A stretch of 5,844 nt of DNA from Coriobacteriales bacterium (GTDB lineage Bacteria > Actinomycetota > Coriobacteriia > Coriobacteriales > UBA8131): the NCBI GenBank assembly GCA_031274985.1, contig JAISPK010000109.1, positions 1-5,844 of the forward strand. Reading direction: 5' to 3'. The notes beneath the pieces were generated by a model that saw only the letters and a list, made by a program, of their open reading frames with translations, was not told the origin of the DNA and did no database searches. Position numbers and translations under genes: made by a program. How positions within the stretch are numbered: position 1 is the stretch's first letter; each line of letters opens with the position of its first letter. Positions 1 to 5,182 of this stretch are shown here, one piece after another.

Positions 1-75
1 ACACACAAAACAGTTATCCGATAAAAAATTTTCTCTCACGCAGTGACTCACGCAACAACCAATAATACTGTATCT

Positions 76-119
76 AAACGGTTAAAAATGACTAAACCCC
101 AGTAAAAACCACGAAAAAA
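76..119. promoter_or_regulatory. Phased A-tracts, probable curved DNA
   Basis: Runs of A lie at 76-78, 84-88, 94-96, 104-108 and 114-119, with starts 8 to 10 bases apart, close to one helical turn. The last two sit in a direct repeat, AAAAACCAC at 104-112 and 115-123. Phased A-tracts are known to bend DNA and can act as upstream promoter elements. The position, about 90 bases before the first gene, fits that role, but the promoter it would serve is not clear. Confidence 0.4.
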
Positions 120-128
120 CCACACTTG

Positions 129-145
129 ACGCTCTCTCTCAGCGT
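129..145 (+). other. Short inverted repeat (5-bp stem)
   Basis: ACGCT at 129-133 pairs with AGCGT at 141-145 around the pyrimidine loop CTCTCTC. A three-T run follows at 148-150. The stem is too short and the T-run too weak to call a terminator. It could equally be a small operator. TTGACG at 126-131 looks like a -35 box, but no acceptable -10 lies 16 to 18 bases after it. Confidence 0.25.
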
Positions 146-150
146 GATTT

Positions 151-168
151 GCCCCTTGGTAGGGGGGC
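151..168 (+). other. GC-only hairpin candidate
   Basis: GCCCC at 151-155 can pair with GGGGC at 164-168 across an 8-base loop. No T-run follows, so it is not an intrinsic terminator. If transcription starts upstream of it, it could form a stable structure in the 5' leader. It lies about 40 bases before the first start codon. Confidence 0.25.
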
Positions 169-196
169 GGTATCGGGAGAATCGACGTTAAAGTGT

Positions 197-202
197 TAAA
201 AT
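197..202 (+). promoter_or_regulatory. Possible -10 box for a leaderless transcript
   Basis: TAAAAT at 197-202 matches five of six bases of TATAAT. If it is a -10 box with its last base at -7, transcription would begin exactly at the ATG at 209, giving a leaderless mRNA. This would explain why that ATG has no ribosome binding site at a useful distance. No -35 match is seen 16 to 18 bases upstream, so the call is weak. Leaderless mRNAs are common in actinobacteria, which is background knowledge rather than evidence from this sequence. Confidence 0.3.
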
Positions 203-207
203 GAGAG
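203..207 (+). promoter_or_regulatory. Weak ribosome binding site favouring the ATG at 218
   Basis: GAGAG lies 1 base before the ATG at 209, which is too close to work, but 10 bases before the in-frame ATG at 218. If the mRNA has a leader, translation would therefore more likely start at 218, making the protein three residues shorter (beginning MRSKIIV). The same GAGAG-type motif precedes plsY. Confidence 0.35.
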
Positions 208-208
208 C

Positions 209-1201
209 ATGATCTCCATGCGTTCTAAGATTATCGTTGCTTCAATGAGCCTCTTCCTTTGTGTTGCGGTTCTTTTTGCTTTGAGTTGTTCTTCACTGAT
301 CACCAAGCCGCGGGAAACCACCCCGGCAGTCACCTGGCACATCGACTTTGACCGACCTTTGACGGACAGCAATCAAAAGTCACTGGACACCCCCGAAGCG
401 TTATCTATCAGCGAGCTCCAGAGAATCCTTTCTGCCGTAGAACAAACCACCGCGCCCGCCTCCTTTGGGGGCTACCAACTGAGCGGGGCAGACGAGGGAT
501 TGCTCAACGCGGCCACAAGCTACTTAACTCAGCAGGAGTATGGATTCGGCTACGTGATGATGGATCTTTCAAGCGGTTATGGAGTTGCGTCAAACATAAA
601 CACGGAGTTCTATTCTGCAAGCAGCATTAAAGCGCCCTACGTCGTCAGCCTCCTGGCCTCCTCGCCGGAGACAATCGATTACTGGGCCTGGTCGATGGAC
701 GCAATTATCGAGTACTCAGACAACGACGAGTACTTTACGCTGCGTTCTCTCTACGACAGCGCTCCTCTCGTCAAGTGGTGCGAGAAGGCAGGGGTAGACA
801 CCTCCTTCTGCCCCGAATGGTTTCCCTGGTACTCAACAAAAACGCTCGCCAAGTTGTGGCTGAATAACTACGAATACTTTGAGAGCGATGTAGTGGGATC
901 AAGCGAGGTGTTCTCCTGGTTTGGCGCCACCAACAATTCGGTGATCTCCGCCAACCTGGGTGGTTATTATCCGGTTTGTACCAAAGCGGGGTGGATTGCA
1001 GACGAGGAGTTCTCGGCCACCATTGATGCCGGCATCGTCTATGCCGGCAAGAGCCCCTATCTGATAATCATCATGACTGATGCGCCTGACGATATGGAGA
1101 GCCTTGACTCTCTGGTGCTGGCCCTTAACGAGATTCACGACCGCATGATTCTGGCAAGAGCGAACCAAGCCCGGCTCGCCGATAGTCAGGGAACAACCTG
1201 A
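209..1201 (+). CDS. Class A beta-lactamase-like serine hydrolase, probable lipoprotein
   Basis: The 330-residue product starts with a basic stretch and a hydrophobic core (residues 5-26) ending in FALSC. This is an acceptable lipobox with Cys27 as the lipid-bearing residue, so the mature protein is probably anchored outside the membrane. A linker of about 80 residues follows. The rest shows the three serine beta-lactamase/penicillin-binding fold motifs in the right order: SSIK at 138-141 (nucleophile Ser138, Lys141), SDN at 170-172, and KAGW at 259-262, corresponding to KTG. I find no convincing ExxxN omega-loop motif near residues 200-210, so true penicillin hydrolysis is doubtful; a peptidase, esterase or cell-wall role is possible. 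Cysteines 191, 201 and 257 could form disulphides outside the cell. The start may be 218 instead of 209. The stop lies 9 bases before der, which suggests co-transcription. The natural substrate is unknown. Confidence 0.8.
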   Translation: MISMRSKIIVASMSLFLCVAVLFALSCSSLITKPRETTPAVTWHIDFDRPLTDSNQKSLDTPEALSISELQRILSAVEQTTAPASFGGYQLSGADEGLLNAATSYLTQQEYGFGYVMMDLSSGYGVASNINTEFYSASSIKAPYVVSLLASSPETIDYWAWSMDAIIEYSDNDEYFTLRSLYDSAPLVKWCEKAGVDTSFCPEWFPWYSTKTLAKLWLNNYEYFESDVVGSSEVFSWFGATNNSVISANLGGYYPVCTKAGWIADEEFSATIDAGIVYAGKSPYLIIIMTDAPDDMESLDSLVLALNEIHDRMILARANQARLADSQGTT

Positions 1202-1210
1202 GAGGAATTT

Positions 1211-2527
1211 ATGGCTTTACCTATTGTTGCCATAGTCGGACGCCCAAACGTGGGCAAGTCAACCTTTGTTAACCGAATCGTCGGCGGGCGCGATGCCATC
1301 GTGCACGAACAGCGCGGAGTGACCCGCGACCGCTCGTATCACCGGGCAACGTGGAACGGCCGCGACTTTACGCTCATTGACACCGGTGGTATCGAAATGG
1401 AAAGCACCGATCGCTTTATTGCGCCAATCCGCGCCCAGGCACAAATGGCCATGGACGAGGCCGATATGGTGGTCTTTATCGTGGACGGCACGGTGGAGAG
1501 CACGGCCGACGACCTGGCCGTAGCGCGTATGCTCAAGAAAAGTGAGCGCCCGGTGCTTCTCGTGGTTAACAAAATGGATAACCCCGGCCGCGAAGAGGCC
1601 ATCTGGGATTACTACTCGCTTGGTCTGGGCACACCCTGGCCCGTTTCAAGCGTGCACGGACATGGTACCGGCGATGTGCTCGATGAGCTGGTGGAGCTCC
1701 TCCCCGGTTTGGAAGATGGCGAGGACGAAGAGATCGAGGCAGTCAGCGTTGCCATCATCGGACGTCCCAATGCCGGTAAATCCACCCTCACCAATCGCCT
1801 GGCCGGCTTTGAACGCTCTATAGTTTCGGACGTGGCGGGCACCACCCGCGATGCGGTGGACACCCTCGCCCAACACGAGGGCAAGACGTATCGCCTGGTG
1901 GATACCGCCGGTATGCGTCGTACCGCCAAGATGGACGAGAGCGTCGAATACTATGGCTTTGTGCGCACGCTCAGGGCCATCGACCGCGCTGAGGTTGCCC
2001 TCATGCTCGTCGACGCAACCCTTGGTCTGACCGATCAAGACCAGCGGGTCGCAGGTTATGCTGCCGAGCGCGGCTCGGCCTTGATAGTACTGCTCAATAA
2101 ATGGGATGCTGTCGTCGACCCGGACGCGCGCGACCAGGTGCGCGACCAGGTGCAGGACCGGCTCATCTTTGTTGATTATGCACCGGTTATCGCTATCTCT
2201 GCGCTCACGGGCCGATCGGTCCATCGCATCTGGGCTACTATCGACAAGGTCTATGCCAACTATTCCAAGCAGATTTCCACCTCAAAGCTCAACGTGTTTC
2301 TCACCGAGATCCGCGACTTTGGTCATACGGTGTCCAAGGGCAAAAAGAACCTGCGCATCAACTATGTAACCCAAACGGGCTCCGCGCCGCCGCACTTTAC
2401 CTTTTTTGCCAATCATCCTGAACTCGTTGATGAGAACTACCGGCGCTATCTTGAAAACCGTCTGCGCGAGCGTTTTGACCTGGAGGGAACCCCGATCTTC
2501 CTGCACTTCAAGAAAAAAGACAGCTAA
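1211..2527 (+). CDS. der: Ribosome assembly GTPase Der (EngA)
   Basis: Der is a cytoplasmic GTPase with two G domains that helps mature the 50S ribosomal subunit and is usually essential. The 438-residue length is normal for the family. G domain 1 shows GRPNVGKS at 10-17, the switch I threonine in GVTRD at 36-40, DTGG at 57-60 and NKMD at 120-123. G domain 2 shows GRPNAGKS at 184-191, GTTRD at 210-214, DTAG at 231-234, NKWD at 296-299 and ISA at 329-331. An acidic linker (about 167-176) joins them. The C-terminal KH-like domain (from about 355) carries the family signature PPHFTFFAN at 393-401. AGAGGA at 1201-1206 is a good ribosome binding site 4 bases before the ATG. All nucleotide-binding motifs are intact. 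The stop codon lies inside a 9-bp tandem repeat leading to plsY, and a 12-bp duplication lies in G domain 2. Confidence 0.98.
   Translation: MALPIVAIVGRPNVGKSTFVNRIVGGRDAIVHEQRGVTRDRSYHRATWNGRDFTLIDTGGIEMESTDRFIAPIRAQAQMAMDEADMVVFIVDGTVESTADDLAVARMLKKSERPVLLVVNKMDNPGREEAIWDYYSLGLGTPWPVSSVHGHGTGDVLDELVELLPGLEDGEDEEIEAVSVAIIGRPNAGKSTLTNRLAGFERSIVSDVAGTTRDAVDTLAQHEGKTYRLVDTAGMRRTAKMDESVEYYGFVRTLRAIDRAEVALMLVDATLGLTDQDQRVAGYAAERGSALIVLLNKWDAVVDPDARDQVRDQVQDRLIFVDYAPVIAISALTGRSVHRIWATIDKVYANYSKQISTSKLNVFLTEIRDFGHTVSKGKKNLRINYVTQTGSAPPHFTFFANHPELVDENYRRYLENRLRERFDLEGTPIFLHFKKKDS
2128..2151 (+). repeat. 12-bp tandem duplication inside der
   Basis: GCGCGACCAGGT occurs twice head to tail (2128-2139 and 2140-2151), followed by a diverged third copy at 2152-2163 that matches at 8 of 12 bases. 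It encodes ARDQ-VRDQ-VQDR, about residues 306-317 of Der, in the charged helix between the NKWD and ISA motifs of G domain 2. The unit is a multiple of three, so the frame is kept. It looks like a slippage duplication in a tolerant surface helix. Confidence 0.8.
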
Positions 2528-2561
2528 GATAGTCAAGAGAGTCAAGAGAGTCAAGAGAGCG
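2517..2561 (+). repeat. 9-bp tandem repeat spanning the der stop codon
   Basis: Five 9-bp units run from 2517 to 2561: AAGACAGCT, AAGATAGTC, AAGAGAGTC, AAGAGAGTC and AAGAGAGCG. In another register, AGTCAAGAG is repeated perfectly three times at 2531-2557. The der stop TAA (2525-2527) sits where the later units read CAA. The last unit supplies AAGAGAG (2553-2559), the likely ribosome binding site of plsY, 7 bases before its ATG. Since 9 is a multiple of three, gain or loss of units would not shift the frame but would move the distance between the two genes. Confidence 0.9.
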
Positions 2562-2566
2562 AGCCT

Positions 2567-3310
2567 ATGCTTATCTATATCATCAGTGTGATAATTGCCC
2601 TGGCCCTGGCCTTTTTATGCGGGTCGATTCCCTTTGCCCTGATCATCGGAAAATCGATGCGGGGTCTTGATGTGCGTGAACATGGTAGCGGCAATGCCGG
2701 CTCTACCAACGCTATTCGAGTGCTGGGCCTTGGCCCCGGCCTCCTGGTGTTTGCTGCGGATGTCTTCAAGGCCGCTTTGGGGTGCATCATCGTATTGCTT
2801 GCGGTGAACCTCTCAATCACCGTGGCTGCGACCATGGCTACGCAAGTGGCTATCGATATGGTGCTGCAAGGCACCGGGGCCCTGGAGTACGATCCTCTCG
2901 TTGCCATCATGGCTGGCGAGCAGGCGAGCTATCTCTTCAACATCCCCCTGTCTCTGGCCGTTGTTGCTACCATCCTGGGGCATATGTTCTCGCCCTTCAT
3001 GGGCTTCAAGGGCGGCAAAGGCGTTGCGACAGCCCTCGGTTCACTGCTCGTGGTACTGCCCCTTGCGGCGCTCTGCGCACTGACGGTTTTTATCGTGATA
3101 GTAATCGCGACCCGATTCGTATCCCTCGGTTCGATCATAGCCGTTTCTACGGTGCCGGTGTTTACGTATTTCTTTGATCCGGCCCCTACGTACATCGTCT
3201 TTACCATTCTGGTGGCCGTAGTTGTGGTTTTGGCGCACCGCAAGAACATCATACGGCTCTCCCAAAACAGAGAGCCTCGTTTTACGCTTCCTAAGAAGGT
3301 CAGCTCATGA
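2567..3310 (+). CDS. plsY: Acyl phosphate:glycerol-3-phosphate acyltransferase PlsY
   Basis: PlsY is an integral membrane enzyme that moves an acyl group from acyl phosphate (made by PlsX) to position 1 of sn-glycerol 3-phosphate, giving lysophosphatidic acid. Motif 1 is seen from GSIPFALIIGK (19-29) through HGSGNAGSTNAIR (39-51), motif 2 as GHMFSPFMGFKGGKGVAT (138-155), and motif 3 as HRKNIIRL (224-231) with Glu236 after it. Several hydrophobic segments cover most of the chain. The 247 residues exceed the usual 190-215. The surplus lies between DVFK (65-68) and GHMF (138-141), where an insertion of roughly 40 residues is seen. No alternative start codon exists between the der stop and this ATG, which is in the same frame as der. 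The stop overlaps the gpsA start. The next gene makes its glycerol 3-phosphate substrate. Confidence 0.95.
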   Translation: MLIYIISVIIALALAFLCGSIPFALIIGKSMRGLDVREHGSGNAGSTNAIRVLGLGPGLLVFAADVFKAALGCIIVLLAVNLSITVAATMATQVAIDMVLQGTGALEYDPLVAIMAGEQASYLFNIPLSLAVVATILGHMFSPFMGFKGGKGVATALGSLLVVLPLAALCALTVFIVIVIATRFVSLGSIIAVSTVPVFTYFFDPAPTYIVFTILVAVVVVLAHRKNIIRLSQNREPRFTLPKKVSS

Positions 3311-4302
3311 GAATAGCGGTCATCGGAGCCGGGAGTTGGGGCACTGCTGCCGCGTTGCAACTGGCAAACAACGGCAATGACGTGTTGCTGTGGGCGCGTC
3401 GCCCGGAGCTGGCCGAGCGCATTGAAGCAGCGGGATGCAACGAGGAGTACCTGCCCGGAGTTGCCCTCCCCAAAACTGTTAAATTTACTAGCAATATAGA
3501 TGCGGCCCTGAGTACGGCTGAAGCCCTCGTTTTGGCCACACCGTCAAAGGCAGTTCGCGACCTGTGCGAACAGATCAAGCCCTGCTATAAGGCCAATACC
3601 CCCCTGGTGCTGCTCACCAAGGGAGTCGAGAACACGAGCGGCATGCTTTTGCTTGACGTGGTGGACACGGTGTTAGAGAGCAGCGGCGCAAGCGCGGTGC
3701 TCAGTGGACCCAACCATGCCGAGGAGGTTGCCCGCGGTATGGTCTCGGCCACCGTGGTTGCCTCAAAGAACCCTGAGGTCGCGCAGCTGTTTCAACAGCT
3801 GTTTTCTTCTGAGAACTTCAGGGTGTACACCTCCTCAGACAGCACCGGCGTACAGCTCTGTGGCGCAGCAAAGAATATCATCGCTCTGGCTGCCGGGATG
3901 CTTGCCGGTAGTGGCTACGGAGACAACACAGCCGCCATGCTCATGACCCGGGGCCTGGCCGAGATAAGCCGTCTGGTAGAGGCACTCGGTGGTGAGACCC
4001 AAACCTGCATGGGGCTGGCCGGCATGGGTGACCTCATCGTTACCTGTACCTCGCGTCATTCGCGCAACCGTAGCTTTGGGGTGGCCCTGGCGCAGGGAGA
4101 GACGCTTTCGCATTACGAAGAAGGCACGCACATGGTGGTGGAAGGCGCACTGGCCTCAAAAAGCGTGACCAATCTTGCTGCCCTGCATGGCGTTGAGCTT
4201 CCCATCTGCGAGATGGTGAGAAAGGCTGTGTGGGAGGGGCTTGCCCTTGACGAGATGATATCCTTATTGATGCAACGTCCGGCAAAGCCGGAATTTTACT
4301 GA
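3307..4302 (+). CDS. gpsA: NAD(P)+-dependent glycerol-3-phosphate dehydrogenase GpsA
   Basis: GpsA is a cytoplasmic enzyme that reduces dihydroxyacetone phosphate to sn-glycerol 3-phosphate for phospholipid synthesis. The 331 residues match the usual family length. The N-terminal Rossmann fold starts with GAGSWG (7-12). TKG at 104-106 and GAAKNIIALAAG at 186-197 supply the two lysines conserved in the active site (Lys105, Lys189, assigned by motif). SGPNHAEE (133-140), NTAA (207-210), GLAGMGDLIVTCTS (236-249) and the following SRNRSFG (252-258) are family signatures, and VVEG lies at 277-280. The start codon overlaps the plsY stop as ATGA, and AAGAAGG at 3293-3299 is a well-placed ribosome binding site, so translation is probably coupled to plsY. 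Its product feeds PlsY directly. The last codons contain a terminator-like hairpin. Confidence 0.98.
   Translation: MRIAVIGAGSWGTAAALQLANNGNDVLLWARRPELAERIEAAGCNEEYLPGVALPKTVKFTSNIDAALSTAEALVLATPSKAVRDLCEQIKPCYKANTPLVLLTKGVENTSGMLLLDVVDTVLESSGASAVLSGPNHAEEVARGMVSATVVASKNPEVAQLFQQLFSSENFRVYTSSDSTGVQLCGAAKNIIALAAGMLAGSGYGDNTAAMLMTRGLAEISRLVEALGGETQTCMGLAGMGDLIVTCTSRHSRNRSFGVALAQGETLSHYEEGTHMVVEGALASKSVTNLAALHGVELPICEMVRKAVWEGLALDEMISLLMQRPAKPEFY
4278..4297 (+). terminator. Terminator-like hairpin inside the end of gpsA
   Basis: TCCGGC (4278-4283) pairs perfectly with GCCGGA (4287-4292) around an AAA loop, and TTTT follows at 4294-4297. The hairpin is coding: it lies within the last gpsA codons (about residues 324-330) and ends before the stop at 4300. 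The stem is only 6 bp, the loop short and the T-run only four long, so it would terminate weakly at best. It could reduce expression of rpe relative to plsY-gpsA, protect the gpsA mRNA end, or be a chance result of coding. Confidence 0.35.
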
Positions 4303-4324
4303 TGGCTGTGGGAGAGAGGGAGTT

Positions 4325-5110
4325 GTGGTGACGAGACCAATTCAAACGAGTCCAATCGCAGCGAGACCGATTCAGCTAGCGCCTTCGATCCTCAGTGCCG
4401 ATTTTCTCAATCTTGAGCAGGCGGTAAGGCTGCTTGCCGGGTCTCCTGAGCCACCGGAGTGGTTTCATCTCGATGTCATGGATGGCCATTTTGTGCCTAA
4501 CCTCACCATCGGTCCGCCTTTTGTGCGTGCGCTCAAGCGCATCACCGAGGTGCCGCTGGATGTTCATCTGATGATCGATAATCCGCACGAGCAGCTGGAC
4601 TGGTACCTGGATGCCGGCGCCGATTTGCTCACGTTTCATCTTGAGGCGGCAAGACCCGGGGCGCGGGGGGCTCACAAGGGCAGCTCAGCTACTATCAAGG
4701 ATCTTACCCCCGAGGAGGTCGCCTTTGTTTTGGCCTTACTGGAGCGCATCCGTGCAGCCGGTGCTTTAGCCGGGCTTTCGATCAATCCGGCAACCCCCGT
4801 TGAGCTTTTGCGGCCTTTTTACCAGCACCTGGACGTGGTGCTCCTCATGAGTGTTCACCCGGGCTTTGGCGGCCAGAGTTTTATTCCTGAGTCATTAAGC
4901 CGATTGAACGCAATTCGAGCGGACATTGCGGCGAGCGAGGCATCGGTACTCATTGAGGTCGACGGTGGCATCGATGTAAACACGGTGAGCCCGGCTGTAG
5001 AGGCCGGCGCAGAGCTGCTGGTTGCAGGCAACGCCATTTATGGCCAGACCGACCCGGTTTTAGCGTTGCAGAACATCCGTAGAGCAGTCTATAACGACTG
5101 TTGCGGGTAA
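4325..5110 (+). CDS. rpe: Ribulose-phosphate 3-epimerase
   Basis: Rpe is a cytoplasmic TIM-barrel enzyme that interconverts D-ribulose 5-phosphate and D-xylulose 5-phosphate. It shows the family APSILSADF (19-27), HLDVMDGHFVPNLTIGP (48-64), DVHLMI (79-84), HPGFGGQSF (178-186), EVDGGID (211-217) and the phosphate-binding AGNAIYG (234-240). His48, Asp50, His81 and Asp213 are the expected metal ligands, and the two aspartates are the expected acid/base pair. The protein has 261 residues against about 220-225 normally. The surplus is an N-terminal tail of about 12-15 residues made of a 15-bp repeat, plus about 23 extra residues after HLEA (about 109-134). The start is GTG at 4325 or the adjacent GTG at 4328. 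AGAGGG at 4315-4320 is 4 bases from the first and 7 from the second, slightly favouring 4328. The gap from gpsA is 22 bases, so co-transcription is likely. Confidence 0.96.
   Translation: MVTRPIQTSPIAARPIQLAPSILSADFLNLEQAVRLLAGSPEPPEWFHLDVMDGHFVPNLTIGPPFVRALKRITEVPLDVHLMIDNPHEQLDWYLDAGADLLTFHLEAARPGARGAHKGSSATIKDLTPEEVAFVLALLERIRAAGALAGLSINPATPVELLRPFYQHLDVVLLMSVHPGFGGQSFIPESLSRLNAIRADIAASEASVLIEVDGGIDVNTVSPAVEAGAELLVAGNAIYGQTDPVLALQNIRRAVYNDCCG
4331..4375 (+). repeat. 15-bp degenerate tandem repeat at the rpe 5' end
   Basis: Three 15-bp units follow one another: ACGAGACCAATTCAA (4331-4345), ACGAGTCCAATCGCA (4346-4360) and GCGAGACCGATTCAG (4361-4375). They encode TRPIQ, TSPIA and ARPIQ, and run straight into LAPSIL, the normal start of Rpe proteins. 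The repeat therefore accounts for most of the extra N-terminus. Units 1 and 3 agree at 12 of 15 bases. The mechanism is probably in-frame slippage expansion. Confidence 0.75.
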
Positions 5111-5147
5111 ATCCTGCTCCGTGAGGCTTACGCAATATCCCAAGAGG

Positions 5148-5153
5148 TACAAT
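5148..5153 (+). promoter_or_regulatory. Possible -10 box before the MarR-like gene
   Basis: TACAAT at 5148-5153 matches five of six bases of the -10 consensus and lies in the AT-rich end of the 72-base gap after rpe. Transcription would start near 5160 and give a leader of about 23 bases. No good -35 box is seen at the right distance; TTACGC at 5128-5133 is too close. No terminator is visible after rpe, so read-through from the operon remains possible. Confidence 0.35.
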
Positions 5154-5182
5154 TAATAAAACATTTTTGAAGTAGGGACTAC

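Larger units (their letters stand above)
1..208. other. AT-rich non-coding region upstream of the operon
   Basis: I see no supportable gene here. By hand count the first 120 bases are about 35% GC, clearly lower than the coding DNA to the right. The region contains an 8-bp direct repeat (CTCACGCA at 35-42 and 47-54), the first copy of which overlaps a small inverted repeat, TCAC-gca-GTGA, at 36-46. It also holds spaced A-tracts, two short hairpin candidates and a possible -10 element, listed separately. The gene to the left lies outside the window, so the region could combine a downstream flank with the promoter region of the operon. Confidence 0.7.

Noticed and set aside
14..22. TTATCCGAT as a DnaA box
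   Set aside because: It agrees with the consensus only in the first six bases, is a single copy, and no other origin features are present.
126..131. TTGACG as a -35 box
   Set aside because: The sequence 16 to 18 bases downstream is GC-rich (TTTGCCCC) and does not resemble a -10 box.
1025..1036. Perfect 12-bp palindrome GATGCCGGCATC, with ATGCCGGCA again at 1040-1048
   Set aside because: It is inside the coding sequence of the hydrolase (encoding DAGI and then YAGK) and is explained by codon choice. No T-run or regulatory context is seen.
1646..2224. 192-codon open frame on the minus strand
   Set aside because: It lies wholly opposite der, whose motifs are intact in the plus frame. It shows no recognisable domain and is a shadow of GC-rich codon usage.
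2929..3360. 143-codon open frame on the minus strand
   Set aside because: It is antisense to plsY and the gpsA start, has no domain signal, and its composition is what the reverse of membrane-protein codons gives.
5120..5132. Inverted repeat after rpe as a terminator
   Set aside because: The stem is about 4 bp with a G-T pair and has no T-run after it.
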